29,600 bases of DNA from Burkholderiales bacterium UBA4615. GTDB lineage: Bacteria > Pseudomonadota > Gammaproteobacteria > Burkholderiales > Burkholderiaceae_E. The DNA lies in NCBI GenBank assembly GCA_002386465.1, contig DGIT01000136.1, positions 1 through 29,600 on the forward strand. The letters run 5' to 3'. Position numbers and translations under genes: made by a program. Below are positions 1-7,853 of this stretch, in pieces (positions within the stretch are counted from its first letter, which is position 1; the number at the start of each line of letters is the position of its first letter). Below the pieces are notes generated by a model. The model did not search any database and was not told the DNA's origin. It was given only the letters and a program-made list of their open reading frames with translations.

Positions 1-38
1 CCGCCGCCCATGTCGTCGCCGCTGCAAAAAGCCTGTAA
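1..38 (+). CDS. possible 3' tail of an upstream gene
   Basis: In the third frame the first bases read as AAHVVAAAKSL followed by TAA at 36-38. This would suit the C-terminus of a protein whose body lies left of the window. It is too short to identify and could be chance. The repeat-bearing intergenic sequence starts right after it, which fits a gene end here. Confidence 0.25.
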   Translation, partial: AAHVVAAAKSL

Positions 39-46
39 TTTTTCAT

Positions 47-144
47 CACAGAGGACACAGAGAGCACAGAGTTGGTAAAGCCCAGCAGGCTTGGAAGATT
101 TTTTCTTCACCCCGTGCCCTCCGTGTCCTCCGTGCTCTCCGTGG
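47..144. repeat. inverted pair of degenerate 9-nt tandem repeats
   Basis: The left arm (47-71) is built from CACAGAG, GACACAGAG and AGCACAGAG. The right arm (112-144) is built from CCGTGCCCT, CCGTGTCCT, CCGTGCTCT and CCGTGG. The right arm is roughly the reverse complement of the left, so a transcript could fold into a long imperfect hairpin around the ~40-nt spacer. From memory, such CACAGAG/CCGTGTCCT runs are dispersed intergenic repeats in Verrucomicrobia/Planctomycetes-type genomes and are not typical of betaproteobacteria. The arm translates to a low-complexity Pro-Cys run if the cysH-like frame is extended upstream, which argues for the later cysH start at 160. Confidence 0.75.
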
Positions 145-159
145 TTCAATCTTCCATTC

Positions 160-843
160 ATGCCGTCGAAATTCGATCCCGAGGAAATCCGTCGCAAGGC
201 CGAGGAGTTGGAATCCGCCAGTCTGCGCGAGGTTTTGTCCTGGGCATGGGAAAAATTTGGCATGCGCGCTGCAATCGGCACCAGCTTCCAAGGTGCCGGT
301 CTCGTCGTCATGAACGAGGCCTTCTCCCACGGCCTGAATTTTCCCGTCTTCACCATCGACACCGGCCTCCTCTTTCCCGAAACGCATGAGCTGAAAGCTG
401 CCATCGAGAAACGCTTCGCCATCACCATTGAGCCGCTCATCCCTGAGCAAACCGTCGAACAACAAGCCGCCGACCTCGGCCCCGAGCTTTGGAAAAACAA
501 GCCTGACCTCTGCTGTTCCCTTCGCAAAGTCATTCCCCTACAAAAAAAACTCTCCACACTCGATGTCTGGATCACCGGAGTCCGCCGCCAGCAAAACGAC
601 GCGCGCGAAAAAACCAAAATCGTGGAACTCTACCACTTCGATGTCCTCCGCGACCTCTACATCGTGAAGCTCAACCCCATGGCCGCCCGCACCCGCGAGC
701 AAGTGCAAGACTCCATCAAAAAACACGCCCTCACCGCATTCGGCTACCGCTCCATCGGCCACACTCGCTCTACCGCCAACGGTGAAAGTGAACGCGCCGC
801 CCGCTGGACTGGCTTCGACAAAAGCATCAGAAAACGGCTTTAG
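160..843 (+). CDS. cysH: PAPS/APS reductase-like protein, lacking C-terminal active-site motifs
   Basis: Phosphoadenylyl-/adenylyl-sulfate reductases reduce activated sulfate to sulfite in assimilatory sulfate reduction in the cytoplasm. This 227-aa product has the family's PP-loop-like nucleotide site (IGTSFQGAG, near residue 39), DTGLLFPET, the cysteine pair in DLCCSLRK and the WITGVRRQQ segment. ATG 160 was chosen because the frame upstream of it is repeat DNA. Two expected elements are absent. Where SIGCxxC normally carries the second Fe-S cysteine pair there is SIGHTRST, and the end reads WTGFDKSIRKRL instead of the usual KTECGLH with the catalytic cysteine. The only cysteines left are the CC pair. 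The gene may be a decayed or truncated cysH, or a homologue with another role. Base and codon use (many AAA and CTC/CTT codons) differ from the rest of the window. Confidence 0.75.
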   Translation: MPSKFDPEEIRRKAEELESASLREVLSWAWEKFGMRAAIGTSFQGAGLVVMNEAFSHGLNFPVFTIDTGLLFPETHELKAAIEKRFAITIEPLIPEQTVEQQAADLGPELWKNKPDLCCSLRKVIPLQKKLSTLDVWITGVRRQQNDAREKTKIVELYHFDVLRDLYIVKLNPMAARTREQVQDSIKKHALTAFGYRSIGHTRSTANGESERAARWTGFDKSIRKRL

Positions 844-894
844 CCACCTTTGAGCATTGACCGAATAAGCCCTTGAGCCTACAAACACGATTCT

Positions 895-2436
895 ATGTTA
901 TCCGTTTCCTTGGTGAAAAAGTGGGCCGTCTTTGCTTCTCTTGCTATCGTCGCCTCGGCTCATGCCGCAGACCAAAAAAAACCAAATGTCCTGATCATTT
1001 GGGGTGACGACATCGGTCAATTCAATGTCAGCGCCATCAACCGCGGAATGATGGGCTATAAAACGCCAAACATTGACAGTGTCGCCACCGAGGGGGCGCT
1101 TTTCACCGATTGGTATGGTCAGCAATCCTGCACCGCCGGGCGTGCGGCATTTATCACCGGCCAGTCGCCCATCCGGACAGGTCTCACGAAGGTGGGCCTC
1201 CCTGGCACGCCGGAGGGGATGAAGAAAGAAGATCCGACCATTGCAACGCTTCTCAAGGCCAAGGGCTACATGACCGGTCAGTTTGGAAAAAACCACCTCG
1301 GCGACCGCGATGACATGCTGCCGACCAGCCATGGATTTGAGGAGTTTTTTGGCAACCTCTACCACCTCAATGCGGAGGAGGAGCCTGAAAATCCCGACTA
1401 CCCGAAAAATCCCGAGTTCAAAAAGAAATTCGGTCCCCGTGGAGTCATCCACAGCTTTGCGGATGGCCGGATCAAGGACACGGGACCGCTCACCAAGAAG
1501 CGCATGGAGACGATTGATGAGGAGGTGACCGAGAAGGCGATCGACTTCATGGAGCGTGCCGCAAAGGCGGATAAGCCGTTTTTTCTTTGGTGGAACTCCA
1601 CCCGCATGCACATCTTTACCCACCTGAAGGCGGAGTCCGCTGGCAAGACCGGCCTGGGCATCTATGCCGACGGCATGGTCGAGCATGATGGTCACGTCGG
1701 TCAGATCCTGGCCAAGCTCAAGGCGCTGGGCCTGGACGACAACACCATCGTCATGTATTCGTCCGACAACGGTGCCGAGACCTTCACCTGGCCTGACGGC
1801 GGCACTACCATGTTCAAGGGTGAGAAGAACACCCAGTGGGAAGGCGGCTATCGTGTACCGACCCTGATCAAGTGGCCCGGTGTCATCAAGCCCGGAACCA
1901 TTATCAACGACATTGCTGCACATGAAGACATGCTGCCGACCCTGCTTGCTGCGGCTGGCAACGGTACCGTCGTGGCGGACCTGAAGAAGGGCCGCAAGAT
2001 CGGCAACATGAACTACAAGGTGCACCTGGACGGCTATGACCTGGGTCCGGCACTGCGTGGCGACACGAAAACCTGGCCGCGTCGTGAGTTCATTTACTGG
2101 ACCGACGACGGCAGTGTGGCCGCCCTGCGCTACGACAACTGGAAGGTGACCTTCCTGAAGCAGGAGGCCGAAGGCCTCAAGGTCTGGCAGCAGCCGTTCA
2201 CCCAACTGCGTGCACCCACCATCACCAATCTGCGCATGGACCCGTTCGAGAGGGCTGAATCCGAGCACGCCATCGGGTACCAGCGCTGGTACCTGGAGCG
2301 CATGTACGCGATTGCGCCCGCCGGCGCCTATGTGGGCCAGTGGCTGCAAAGCTTCAAGGAATTCCCTCCGCGTCAGAAACCCGGCAGCTTCAATCTTGAC
2401 CGGGTGATGGAAGCGGTTACCAGGACCAATCAGTAG
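895..2436 (+). CDS. exported arylsulfatase (type I, formylglycine-dependent)
   Basis: The 513-aa protein belongs to the alkaline-phosphatase-superfamily sulfatases, which hydrolyse sulfate esters. A signal peptide (residues 1-24, ending SAHA) predicts export to the periplasm or beyond. NVLIIWGDD near residue 31 supplies metal-binding aspartates. SCTAGRAAFITGQ holds Cys79 in a C-x-A-x-R motif, the kind converted to formylglycine by a maturase. GKNHLGD and SSDNGAETF match later metal and substrate motifs. The substrate cannot be told. An intrinsic terminator follows. Codon style changes inside the gene: 2 of 15 leucine codons are CTG up to Leu231, against 18 of 22 from Leu244 on. The frame is intact across the change, so the gene is either a recombinant or an assembly chimera between two related sulfatase genes. 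Confidence 0.9.
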   Translation: MLSVSLVKKWAVFASLAIVASAHAADQKKPNVLIIWGDDIGQFNVSAINRGMMGYKTPNIDSVATEGALFTDWYGQQSCTAGRAAFITGQSPIRTGLTKVGLPGTPEGMKKEDPTIATLLKAKGYMTGQFGKNHLGDRDDMLPTSHGFEEFFGNLYHLNAEEEPENPDYPKNPEFKKKFGPRGVIHSFADGRIKDTGPLTKKRMETIDEEVTEKAIDFMERAAKADKPFFLWWNSTRMHIFTHLKAESAGKTGLGIYADGMVEHDGHVGQILAKLKALGLDDNTIVMYSSDNGAETFTWPDGGTTMFKGEKNTQWEGGYRVPTLIKWPGVIKPGTIINDIAAHEDMLPTLLAAAGNGTVVADLKKGRKIGNMNYKVHLDGYDLGPALRGDTKTWPRREFIYWTDDGSVAALRYDNWKVTFLKQEAEGLKVWQQPFTQLRAPTITNLRMDPFERAESEHAIGYQRWYLERMYAIAPAGAYVGQWLQSFKEFPPRQKPGSFNLDRVMEAVTRTNQ

Positions 2437-2446
2437 GGAACAGGCA

Positions 2447-2470
2447 GGTGCAGCGCACGATGGCTGCACC
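2447..2470 (+). other. stem-loop just after the sulfatase stop
   Basis: GGTGCAG (2447-2453) pairs with CTGCACC (2464-2470) around a 10-nt loop, 10 nt after the sulfatase stop codon. No T-run follows, so it more likely protects the mRNA end or pauses polymerase ahead of the true terminator at 2505. Confidence 0.45.
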
Positions 2471-2504
2471 GTGTGTCTCGCCCAGGGCGACTGCCCGCCT
2501 TACA

Positions 2505-2539
2505 AAGCTGCGTTCGCCCTGCGAGCGCAGCTTTTTTTT
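2505..2539 (+). terminator. intrinsic terminator of the sulfatase gene
   Basis: AAGCTGCG (2505-2512) pairs with CGCAGCTT (2526-2533). An inner TCG/CGA extension crosses a T-G wobble around a CCCTG loop. The stem runs directly into eight T residues (2532-2539). This is a textbook rho-independent terminator and separates the sulfatase transcript from the following HAD/two-component genes. Confidence 0.9.
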
Positions 2540-2611
2540 CGACGTCTCGAGGGCGGTCTGCGGGCATCACGATTACCGACATTCAGTCGGGATGTACTCA
2601 CGGGAACTGCG

Positions 2612-3634
2612 ATGATGAATACGCGCGCCAGCACGCACACCGGCCTTGCGCTGATGCGAGCAGGGCTGATGATCTGCCTGCTGTGGTTGTCCAATGCCAC
2701 GGCCCAAGCCACCGAACCGCTGGGCTCATGGGCGCAGCATGCAGCTAAGGCGCGGGTACTCGCCTTCGTGAAGGCGGTGACCACAGAAGGCTCGCCCGAG
2801 TTTGTTTCGCCATCTGAGCGTATTGCCGTCTTTGACAACGACGGCACCCTCTGGGCCGAGCAACCGGCCTATTTTCAGCTGCTGTTTGCGATGGACCGGG
2901 TGCGCGAACTCAGCGCGAAGCATCCGGAATGGAAGACCCTGGAGCCATTTGCCTCCGTGTTGCGAGGTGACTTCAAGTCCGTCGCCCGTAGTGGCGAAAA
3001 AGCCCTTTTGCAACTGGTGATGGCAACCCATGCCGGCATGACGACGGAAACGTTTGAACGCACGGTGCAACACTGGATCACAACAGCGCGTCATCCCACC
3101 AGCGGACGACCATACACCGACATGGTGTACCAGCCGATGCTGGAATTGATCGCCCATCTGAAATCAAATGGCTTCAAGGTATTCATCGTGTCGGGCGGCG
3201 GTGTTGAATTCATGCGCCCCTGGGTCGAACGCGTCTACGGCATTCCGCCTGAACAGGTGATCGGCAGTAGCATCCGCACAAAGTTTGAAATGCGGGACGG
3301 AAAGCCCGTACTGGTTCGCTTGCCAGAAGTCGCATTCATTGACGACAAGGCGGGCAAGCCGGTCGGCATCCATCAGCACATTGGGCGTCGGCCGCTGCTG
3401 GCTGGCGGCAATTCCGATGGCGATCTGCAGATGCTGCAGTGGACCGTTGCCGGACCGGGGCCGCGATTGGCACTGCTGGTCCATCACACCGACAGCGAGC
3501 GCGAGTGGGCCTATGATCGGCGCTCTGCCGTGGGCAAGCTGGATCAGGCGCTTGATGAAGCCGGAACACGGGGTTGGACGGTGGTCAACATGAAGCGAGA
3601 TTGGAACCGCGTATTCGACTTCAATCTGCGCTGA
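2612..3634 (+). CDS. exported HAD-superfamily phosphatase
   Basis: The 340-aa HAD hydrolase probably cleaves a phosphate ester in the periplasm. The start is one of two adjacent ATGs (2612 or 2615). A hydrophobic stretch and SNATAQA resemble a signal peptide cut near residue 33. HAD motif I is VFDNDGTLW (nucleophile and acid aspartates), motif II lies in FIVSGGG, and the motif III/IV region is FIDDK followed by LAGGNSDGDLQML. The overall form matches the HAD proteins I recall beside sulfatases or histidine-acid-type genes in Burkholderiales, but the substrate is unknown. Only 26 bp separate its stop from the kinase start, so all three downstream genes may share a transcript with it. The sulfatase is split off by a terminator. 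Confidence 0.8.
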   Translation: MMNTRASTHTGLALMRAGLMICLLWLSNATAQATEPLGSWAQHAAKARVLAFVKAVTTEGSPEFVSPSERIAVFDNDGTLWAEQPAYFQLLFAMDRVRELSAKHPEWKTLEPFASVLRGDFKSVARSGEKALLQLVMATHAGMTTETFERTVQHWITTARHPTSGRPYTDMVYQPMLELIAHLKSNGFKVFIVSGGGVEFMRPWVERVYGIPPEQVIGSSIRTKFEMRDGKPVLVRLPEVAFIDDKAGKPVGIHQHIGRRPLLAGGNSDGDLQMLQWTVAGPGPRLALLVHHTDSEREWAYDRRSAVGKLDQALDEAGTRGWTVVNMKRDWNRVFDFNLR

Positions 3635-3660
3635 TCGGCGGTGCGCAGCGCGCTTGGCCC

Positions 3661-5616
3661 ATGCGGGCTAACATGCGCGCTTCCGCGCGCTGCGCTTCAC
3701 CCGACTGCCCCCCCTTGAACCTGTTGCTGCGCCTGCTGTGGTGTGTGCTCATGGGCCTTGCGACAGCAACAGCGCACGGGCAGACCTCGCCTGGAGAGCC
3801 GTGGAGAATCGTGATCCTGATGGCGAGCGATCCGGCGCTTCCAGCCATGCAGCAGCACGACCGAGCGCTGCGAGCCGCATTGCGTGCCGCCGCGCCCGCA
3901 GGCGTGGCGTTCTTCACCGACACCATCGACACCTACCGCTTCAACTATCAGACGTTCGGCTCGGAGTTTGTCGCGCTCCAACGTAAGAAATACGCGAATC
4001 AGCCGGTGGATCTGATCATCGGCGTGAGCGACCTCGGCATCGATGCCGTGCTGGATATGCGAGCTGCGATCTGGCCTGAGACGCCAGTCATCTTCGGTGC
4101 GCTGGACGCGAGTGCGCCTGGGCTCAAGCGCCTCCCCGATGACATGCCTGCGGCCAAATGGGCGCTGGATATTGAGGGCACGCTTGCCCTGATCGAAGCC
4201 ATTCAGCCGGATGCACAGCGACTGGTGGTGGTAGGCGGCAGCGCCGCCTTCGATCGATCGCTCACGCAACGTGTCGTTCAGGGCGCTGCTGCACGCGGCA
4301 AATGGCAAATCGACGCGTGGCAGGACCTGGCCATCGGGCAGCTGCGCGAACGTCTTGCTGGCTTGGACCGCACAACAGCCGTGTACTACACCGCACTGTC
4401 TCGCGACGGTCAGGGTCGAGGTTTTTTCCCGGCTGAAGCCCTGGCGCAGTTCTCTGTCTCAAGCGGGGCGCCCATTTATGGCATGTACGGTACCTTCATG
4501 GACAGCGGTGCCGCCGCCGGACAGGTCATCGACTTCAACGCTGCAGGCAGACAGACTGCAGCGCTTGCGATCAGCCTGCTGCAAGGCCAGCCGCCTGCAA
4601 CGGTCAGCAGCCAGACGGCCATCGCGCCCACTCGCTGTGTCGCAGACTTTCAGCGCCTGTCTGAATTCGGGCTGTCGGCCGAACGCCTACCCGGTCAATG
4701 CGAAGTCCTACGCAAGCCTGCGACACTCTGGTCGGAATACAGTCAGTTCGTGATTGCGGCAGGCGCCGTGGTCATGCTCCAGGCCCTCACCATTACTGGC
4801 CTGATCTTACAGCGCAAGCGCCGTCTGCAGGCGCAGGCCGATGCCGAACAGCGCCGCCTGGAATTGGCGCGTGCCATGCGTTTTGCCGCGATGGGCGAGC
4901 TCACGGCATCGATCGCCCACGAAATCAATCAACCGCTGGGCGCCATTCTGAGTAATGCCGACGCGGCCGAACTGATGCTGCGCAGCGGCCGTGCGTCGCC
5001 CGAGGCCCTGCGCGACATCCTGGCCGATATTCGACGCGACGATCTGCGCGCGCATGAGGTGATTCGCAGGCTGCGCGGTCTGCTGGAAAAACGCGAGATC
5101 GAACACAGCCCCTTGGGTCTGCATGCCGCACTACGTGAAGCACTCAGTCTGATCGAACCCGAGGCGCGAGCCAGAGGTATCAGCCTGGAGGTCCATCTCG
5201 ATGCCGCAGACGACCAACTGGTGGGAGATGCCATTCAGCTACAGCAGGTCTTGCTGAACCTTGCGATGAATGCGATGGATGCGATGGACCACACGCCTGC
5301 TAGCCAACGCCGCCTGCGCGTCATGACCACAGAGACGGCTCAGCACATTGAACTGTCGGTGATCGACAGCGGCGCCGGTATCCAGCCTGCCGATCTCGAT
5401 CGCGTGTTCGATTCCTTCTTCACCACCAAACCCGATGGCATGGGGCTGGGGCTGCCCATCGTGCGCGCGATCGTCGAAGCGCATCAGGGCCGCATCACCG
5501 CACACGTGCGCAGCGAGGGCGGTACTCTGATGCAGGTGCAATTGCCCAAACGACGCCGCGCCCAACCGGTCGCCCCTCCCATCCCCACTGAGTTGTCCGC
5601 CGGAAGCTCCGCATGA
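3661..5616 (+). CDS. membrane sensor histidine kinase with ABC-substrate-binding-like sensor
   Basis: The 651-aa sensor kinase is predicted in the inner membrane. A hydrophobic N-terminus (about residues 18-40) is followed by a ~300-residue extracytoplasmic domain resembling ABC-transporter substrate-binding proteins, with repeated Rossmann-like segments such as DLIIGVSDLGIDAVL. A transmembrane helix lies at about 363-385, then a short coiled linker. The HisKA H-box is ASIAHEINQPLGAI with His420 the likely phosphorylation site. The ATPase domain has the N-box NLAMNAMDAM (about 533-541), DSGAGI and FDSFFTTKPDGMGLGLPI. The H-box and ATPase style is that of FixL/DctB-type kinases. ATG 3661 or 3673 could be the start; no good Shine-Dalgarno is visible at either. 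Its stop overlaps the regulator start (ATGA), so the two form a cognate pair. The ligand is unknown. Confidence 0.88.
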   Translation: MRANMRASARCASPDCPPLNLLLRLLWCVLMGLATATAHGQTSPGEPWRIVILMASDPALPAMQQHDRALRAALRAAAPAGVAFFTDTIDTYRFNYQTFGSEFVALQRKKYANQPVDLIIGVSDLGIDAVLDMRAAIWPETPVIFGALDASAPGLKRLPDDMPAAKWALDIEGTLALIEAIQPDAQRLVVVGGSAAFDRSLTQRVVQGAAARGKWQIDAWQDLAIGQLRERLAGLDRTTAVYYTALSRDGQGRGFFPAEALAQFSVSSGAPIYGMYGTFMDSGAAAGQVIDFNAAGRQTAALAISLLQGQPPATVSSQTAIAPTRCVADFQRLSEFGLSAERLPGQCEVLRKPATLWSEYSQFVIAAGAVVMLQALTITGLILQRKRRLQAQADAEQRRLELARAMRFAAMGELTASIAHEINQPLGAILSNADAAELMLRSGRASPEALRDILADIRRDDLRAHEVIRRLRGLLEKREIEHSPLGLHAALREALSLIEPEARARGISLEVHLDAADDQLVGDAIQLQQVLLNLAMNAMDAMDHTPASQRRLRVMTTETAQHIELSVIDSGAGIQPADLDRVFDSFFTTKPDGMGLGLPIVRAIVEAHQGRITAHVRSEGGTLMQVQLPKRRRAQPVAPPIPTELSAGSSA

Positions 5617-6254
5617 ACCTGTCTGTTCCCGCCGTCACGGTACATATCGTCGATGATGACGATTCAATGCGCAGTGCACTGACCCGCCTGTTTTCCGCAG
5701 CCGGTTATGCACCACGCGCGTATGCGTCAGCCGGCGAATTTCTGATCGCACTCGAAGCGGTGCCCAGCGGCTGCCTCATTCTGGATCTACACATGCCAGG
5801 CCCGGACGGACTGGCGCTGTTCGATGCGCTGCATCGGCGTGGCATTGATCTGCCCACGATCTTCCTGACCGGCCGCGGCGACATCCCCAGCAGCGTGCGC
5901 GCGCTCAAATCAGGGGCCAGTGACTTTCTGACCAAGCCGGTCAGCAGCGACACCCTGCTGGAAGCCGTACGCACGGCCCTGGAAGCCGATACGCCCAAGC
6001 GGGCCGAGCGTGCACAGCGCGAGCGACTGGCCAAGGTGCAGGAGCAACTCACCGCACGCGAGCGTGCCGTGCTGCAGCGGGTCTTGCAGGGCGCGCTCAC
6101 CAAGCAGATCGCCTGGGAACTGGGGGTGAGCGAGCGCACGATCAAAGCCTGTCGGGCAGCCGTCATGCGCAAGATGGGCGCGCGTTCGTTGCCAGACCTG
6201 GTGCGGCTGAGCTCGGGTCTGCCCGATACGCCGACACTGCCGCCTGTCGTCTGA
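5613..6254 (+). CDS. FixJ-type response regulator (receiver + LuxR HTH)
   Basis: The 213-aa transcription factor partners the upstream kinase, with which it shares a 4-base ATGA overlap. The receiver domain (about 8-125) has acidic residues in IVDDDD, the phospho-acceptor Asp58 in LILDLHMPG, Thr85 in FLTGRGD and Lys108 in FLTKPV. A short charged linker leads to a LuxR/GerE helix-turn-helix (about 149-203: LTARERAVLQ, TKQIAWELGVSERTIK). Its targets cannot be seen; nearby candidates are the HAD phosphatase, the sulfatase or pilD. A stem-loop covers its stop codon. Confidence 0.92.
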   Translation: MNLSVPAVTVHIVDDDDSMRSALTRLFSAAGYAPRAYASAGEFLIALEAVPSGCLILDLHMPGPDGLALFDALHRRGIDLPTIFLTGRGDIPSSVRALKSGASDFLTKPVSSDTLLEAVRTALEADTPKRAERAQRERLAKVQEQLTARERAVLQRVLQGALTKQIAWELGVSERTIKACRAAVMRKMGARSLPDLVRLSSGLPDTPTLPPVV

Positions 6255-6270
6255 CCGGACAGACGCAGGC
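6242..6270 (+). terminator. stem-loop spanning the response-regulator stop
   Basis: GCCTG (6242-6246) and CGTCTG (6248-6253) pair with CAGACG and CAGGC (6260-6270). This gives an 11-bp stem with one bulged T and a 6-nt loop. There is no T-run after it, so terminator activity is uncertain. It sits between the two-component pair and pilD and could reduce read-through. Confidence 0.4.
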
Positions 6271-6294
6271 AGCACCTCGGCTACCATCGCCGCC

Positions 6295-7161
6295 ATGGAC
6301 GCCTCGCCCCTTCATTCGCTGACGACGCTCGGACCCGGTCCGTTGCTGGCACTCACCGCCCTCTTCGGGTTGCTGGTCGGCAGTTTCCTCAACGTGGTCA
6401 TTCATCGCGTGCCGCGCATGATGGAGGCTGAATGGCAAGCGCAGGCCGCCGAGTTGCGCGGTGAGCCGCTCCCCGACTCGGAGCCATACAACCTGATCAA
6501 GCCGCGTTCGAGTTGCCCGCAATGCGCCACACCCATCGCAGCTCGCCACAACATTCCGGTGTTGTCCTGGCTGTTGCTCAAGGGGCGCTGCGCCCACTGC
6601 TCGGCGGCCATTCCGGTGCGCTACCCGCTGGTCGAAGTCCTGACTGCGGGTCTGGCTGCTGCGGCGATCGCGCGTTACGGTGCCACCGCTGCTGGAGTGG
6701 GTGCGCTGATTGTGGTCTTCTTCCTGGTGGCGCTGACGTTCATCGATCTGGATACGCAGCTGTTGCCTGATGACCTCACGCTGCCGCTCCTGTGGCTGGG
6801 GCTGACCTTCAATCTATGGGGCGTTTTCGTGCCGCTGCAGGAGGCTGTCGTCGGCGCCATGCTGGGCTACGGCATCCTGTGGTCCATCTACTGGATCTTC
6901 AAACTGGTCACGAAAAAAGAAGGCATGGGCTATGGCGACTTTAAGTTGCTCGCTGCCCTAGGGGCCTGGTTTGGCTGGCAGGCACTGCCCTCGATCATTC
7001 TGCTGTCGGCGGGGGTGGGCGCAGTCGTGGGGATTTTTCTGATCCTTGCGCGCCGCCATAAGCGTGACATTCCGATCCCCTTTGGCCCTTATCTGGCCGG
7101 AGCCGGGCTGTTGGCCCTGCTCATGCCGGGCCTGTTGGGTGGTCTGTTCCGTCTGGGCTGA
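6295..7161 (+). CDS. pilD: prepilin peptidase / N-methyltransferase
   Basis: This inner-membrane aspartyl protease (288 aa, usual family length) cleaves and N-methylates type IV pilins and type II secretion pseudopilins. The N-terminal cytoplasmic domain has the paired zinc cysteines Cys74-x2-Cys77 and Cys99-x2-Cys102 after the LVGSFLNVVIHRVP signature. Several membrane segments follow. The two catalytic aspartate regions are FIDLDTQLLPDD (near 150) and GYGDFK (Asp215). It lies 7 bp upstream of coaE and is probably cotranscribed with it. In most betaproteobacteria I know of, pilB and pilC precede pilD; here the two-component pair does. Confidence 0.95.
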   Translation: MDASPLHSLTTLGPGPLLALTALFGLLVGSFLNVVIHRVPRMMEAEWQAQAAELRGEPLPDSEPYNLIKPRSSCPQCATPIAARHNIPVLSWLLLKGRCAHCSAAIPVRYPLVEVLTAGLAAAAIARYGATAAGVGALIVVFFLVALTFIDLDTQLLPDDLTLPLLWLGLTFNLWGVFVPLQEAVVGAMLGYGILWSIYWIFKLVTKKEGMGYGDFKLLAALGAWFGWQALPSIILLSAGVGAVVGIFLILARRHKRDIPIPFGPYLAGAGLLALLMPGLLGGLFRLG

Positions 7162-7168
7162 GCACACC

Positions 7169-7801
7169 ATGTCCGGCCGCACGCACCCGACGCTGATCAT
7201 TGGCCTGACTGGCGGCATTGGCAGCGGCAAGAGTACGGTCGCCGATGCGCTGGTCACCCGCGGTGCGGCGCTGGTGGATACCGACCAGATCGCCCACGCA
7301 CTGACTGCTCCCGGCGGTACCGCGATCGAGCCGATTCGTCAGGCGTTCGGCGATGCAGTCATCGCGCCTGATGGCCGGATGGACCGCGCGGCCATGCGTG
7401 AGCGCGCATTTTCCGACCCGCAGGCGCGCAAGCTGCTTGAGGGCGTCCTTCACCCGCTCATCCGCGCCGGTACCGACGCCGGGATCGCCGCTGCATTGCA
7501 GAATGCTGCGCCCTATGTGCTGGTCGCCATTCCGCTGCTGGTCGAAGGGGGTGGTGCGCGCGGACGTTTCGACCGCGTGCTGGTGGTCGATTGCCCCACC
7601 GAAGTGCAGGTCGAAAGGGTGATGCGCCGCAGCGGATTGGCGCGCTCGCAAGTCGACGCGATCATGGCTGCACAAGCCACGCGCGAGCAGCGGCTGGCGG
7701 TGGCGGACGATGTGGTCGACAACGGCGGGAGCGCGGACGCCTTGCCGGCTCAGGTCGAGCGCATCGACGCTCTGTATCGGCGTTTGTCAACGCAACGCTA
7801 A
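7169..7801 (+). CDS. coaE: dephospho-CoA kinase
   Basis: CoaE phosphorylates the ribose 3'-hydroxyl of dephospho-CoA with ATP, the last step of coenzyme A synthesis. The 210-aa protein starts at ATG 7169. It carries a P-loop (GLTGGIGSGKST, about 11-22), VDTDQIAH just after it, the HPLIR segment and an LVAIPLLVEGG strand, all typical of the family. Its place between pilD and zapD is the standard betaproteobacterial arrangement. Confidence 0.95.
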   Translation: MSGRTHPTLIIGLTGGIGSGKSTVADALVTRGAALVDTDQIAHALTAPGGTAIEPIRQAFGDAVIAPDGRMDRAAMRERAFSDPQARKLLEGVLHPLIRAGTDAGIAAALQNAAPYVLVAIPLLVEGGGARGRFDRVLVVDCPTEVQVERVMRRSGLARSQVDAIMAAQATREQRLAVADDVVDNGGSADALPAQVERIDALYRRLSTQR

Positions 7802-7853
7802 TCGTTCAGAATGCCGGCGCGGATTCCCGCGTGCGACCTGGACGACTTACGCG

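Noticed and set aside
898..2469. Long open frame on the minus strand opposite the sulfatase
   Set aside because: It is a mirror of the sulfatase frame in GC-rich sequence, has no family motifs, and the sulfatase has a signal peptide, active site and terminator.
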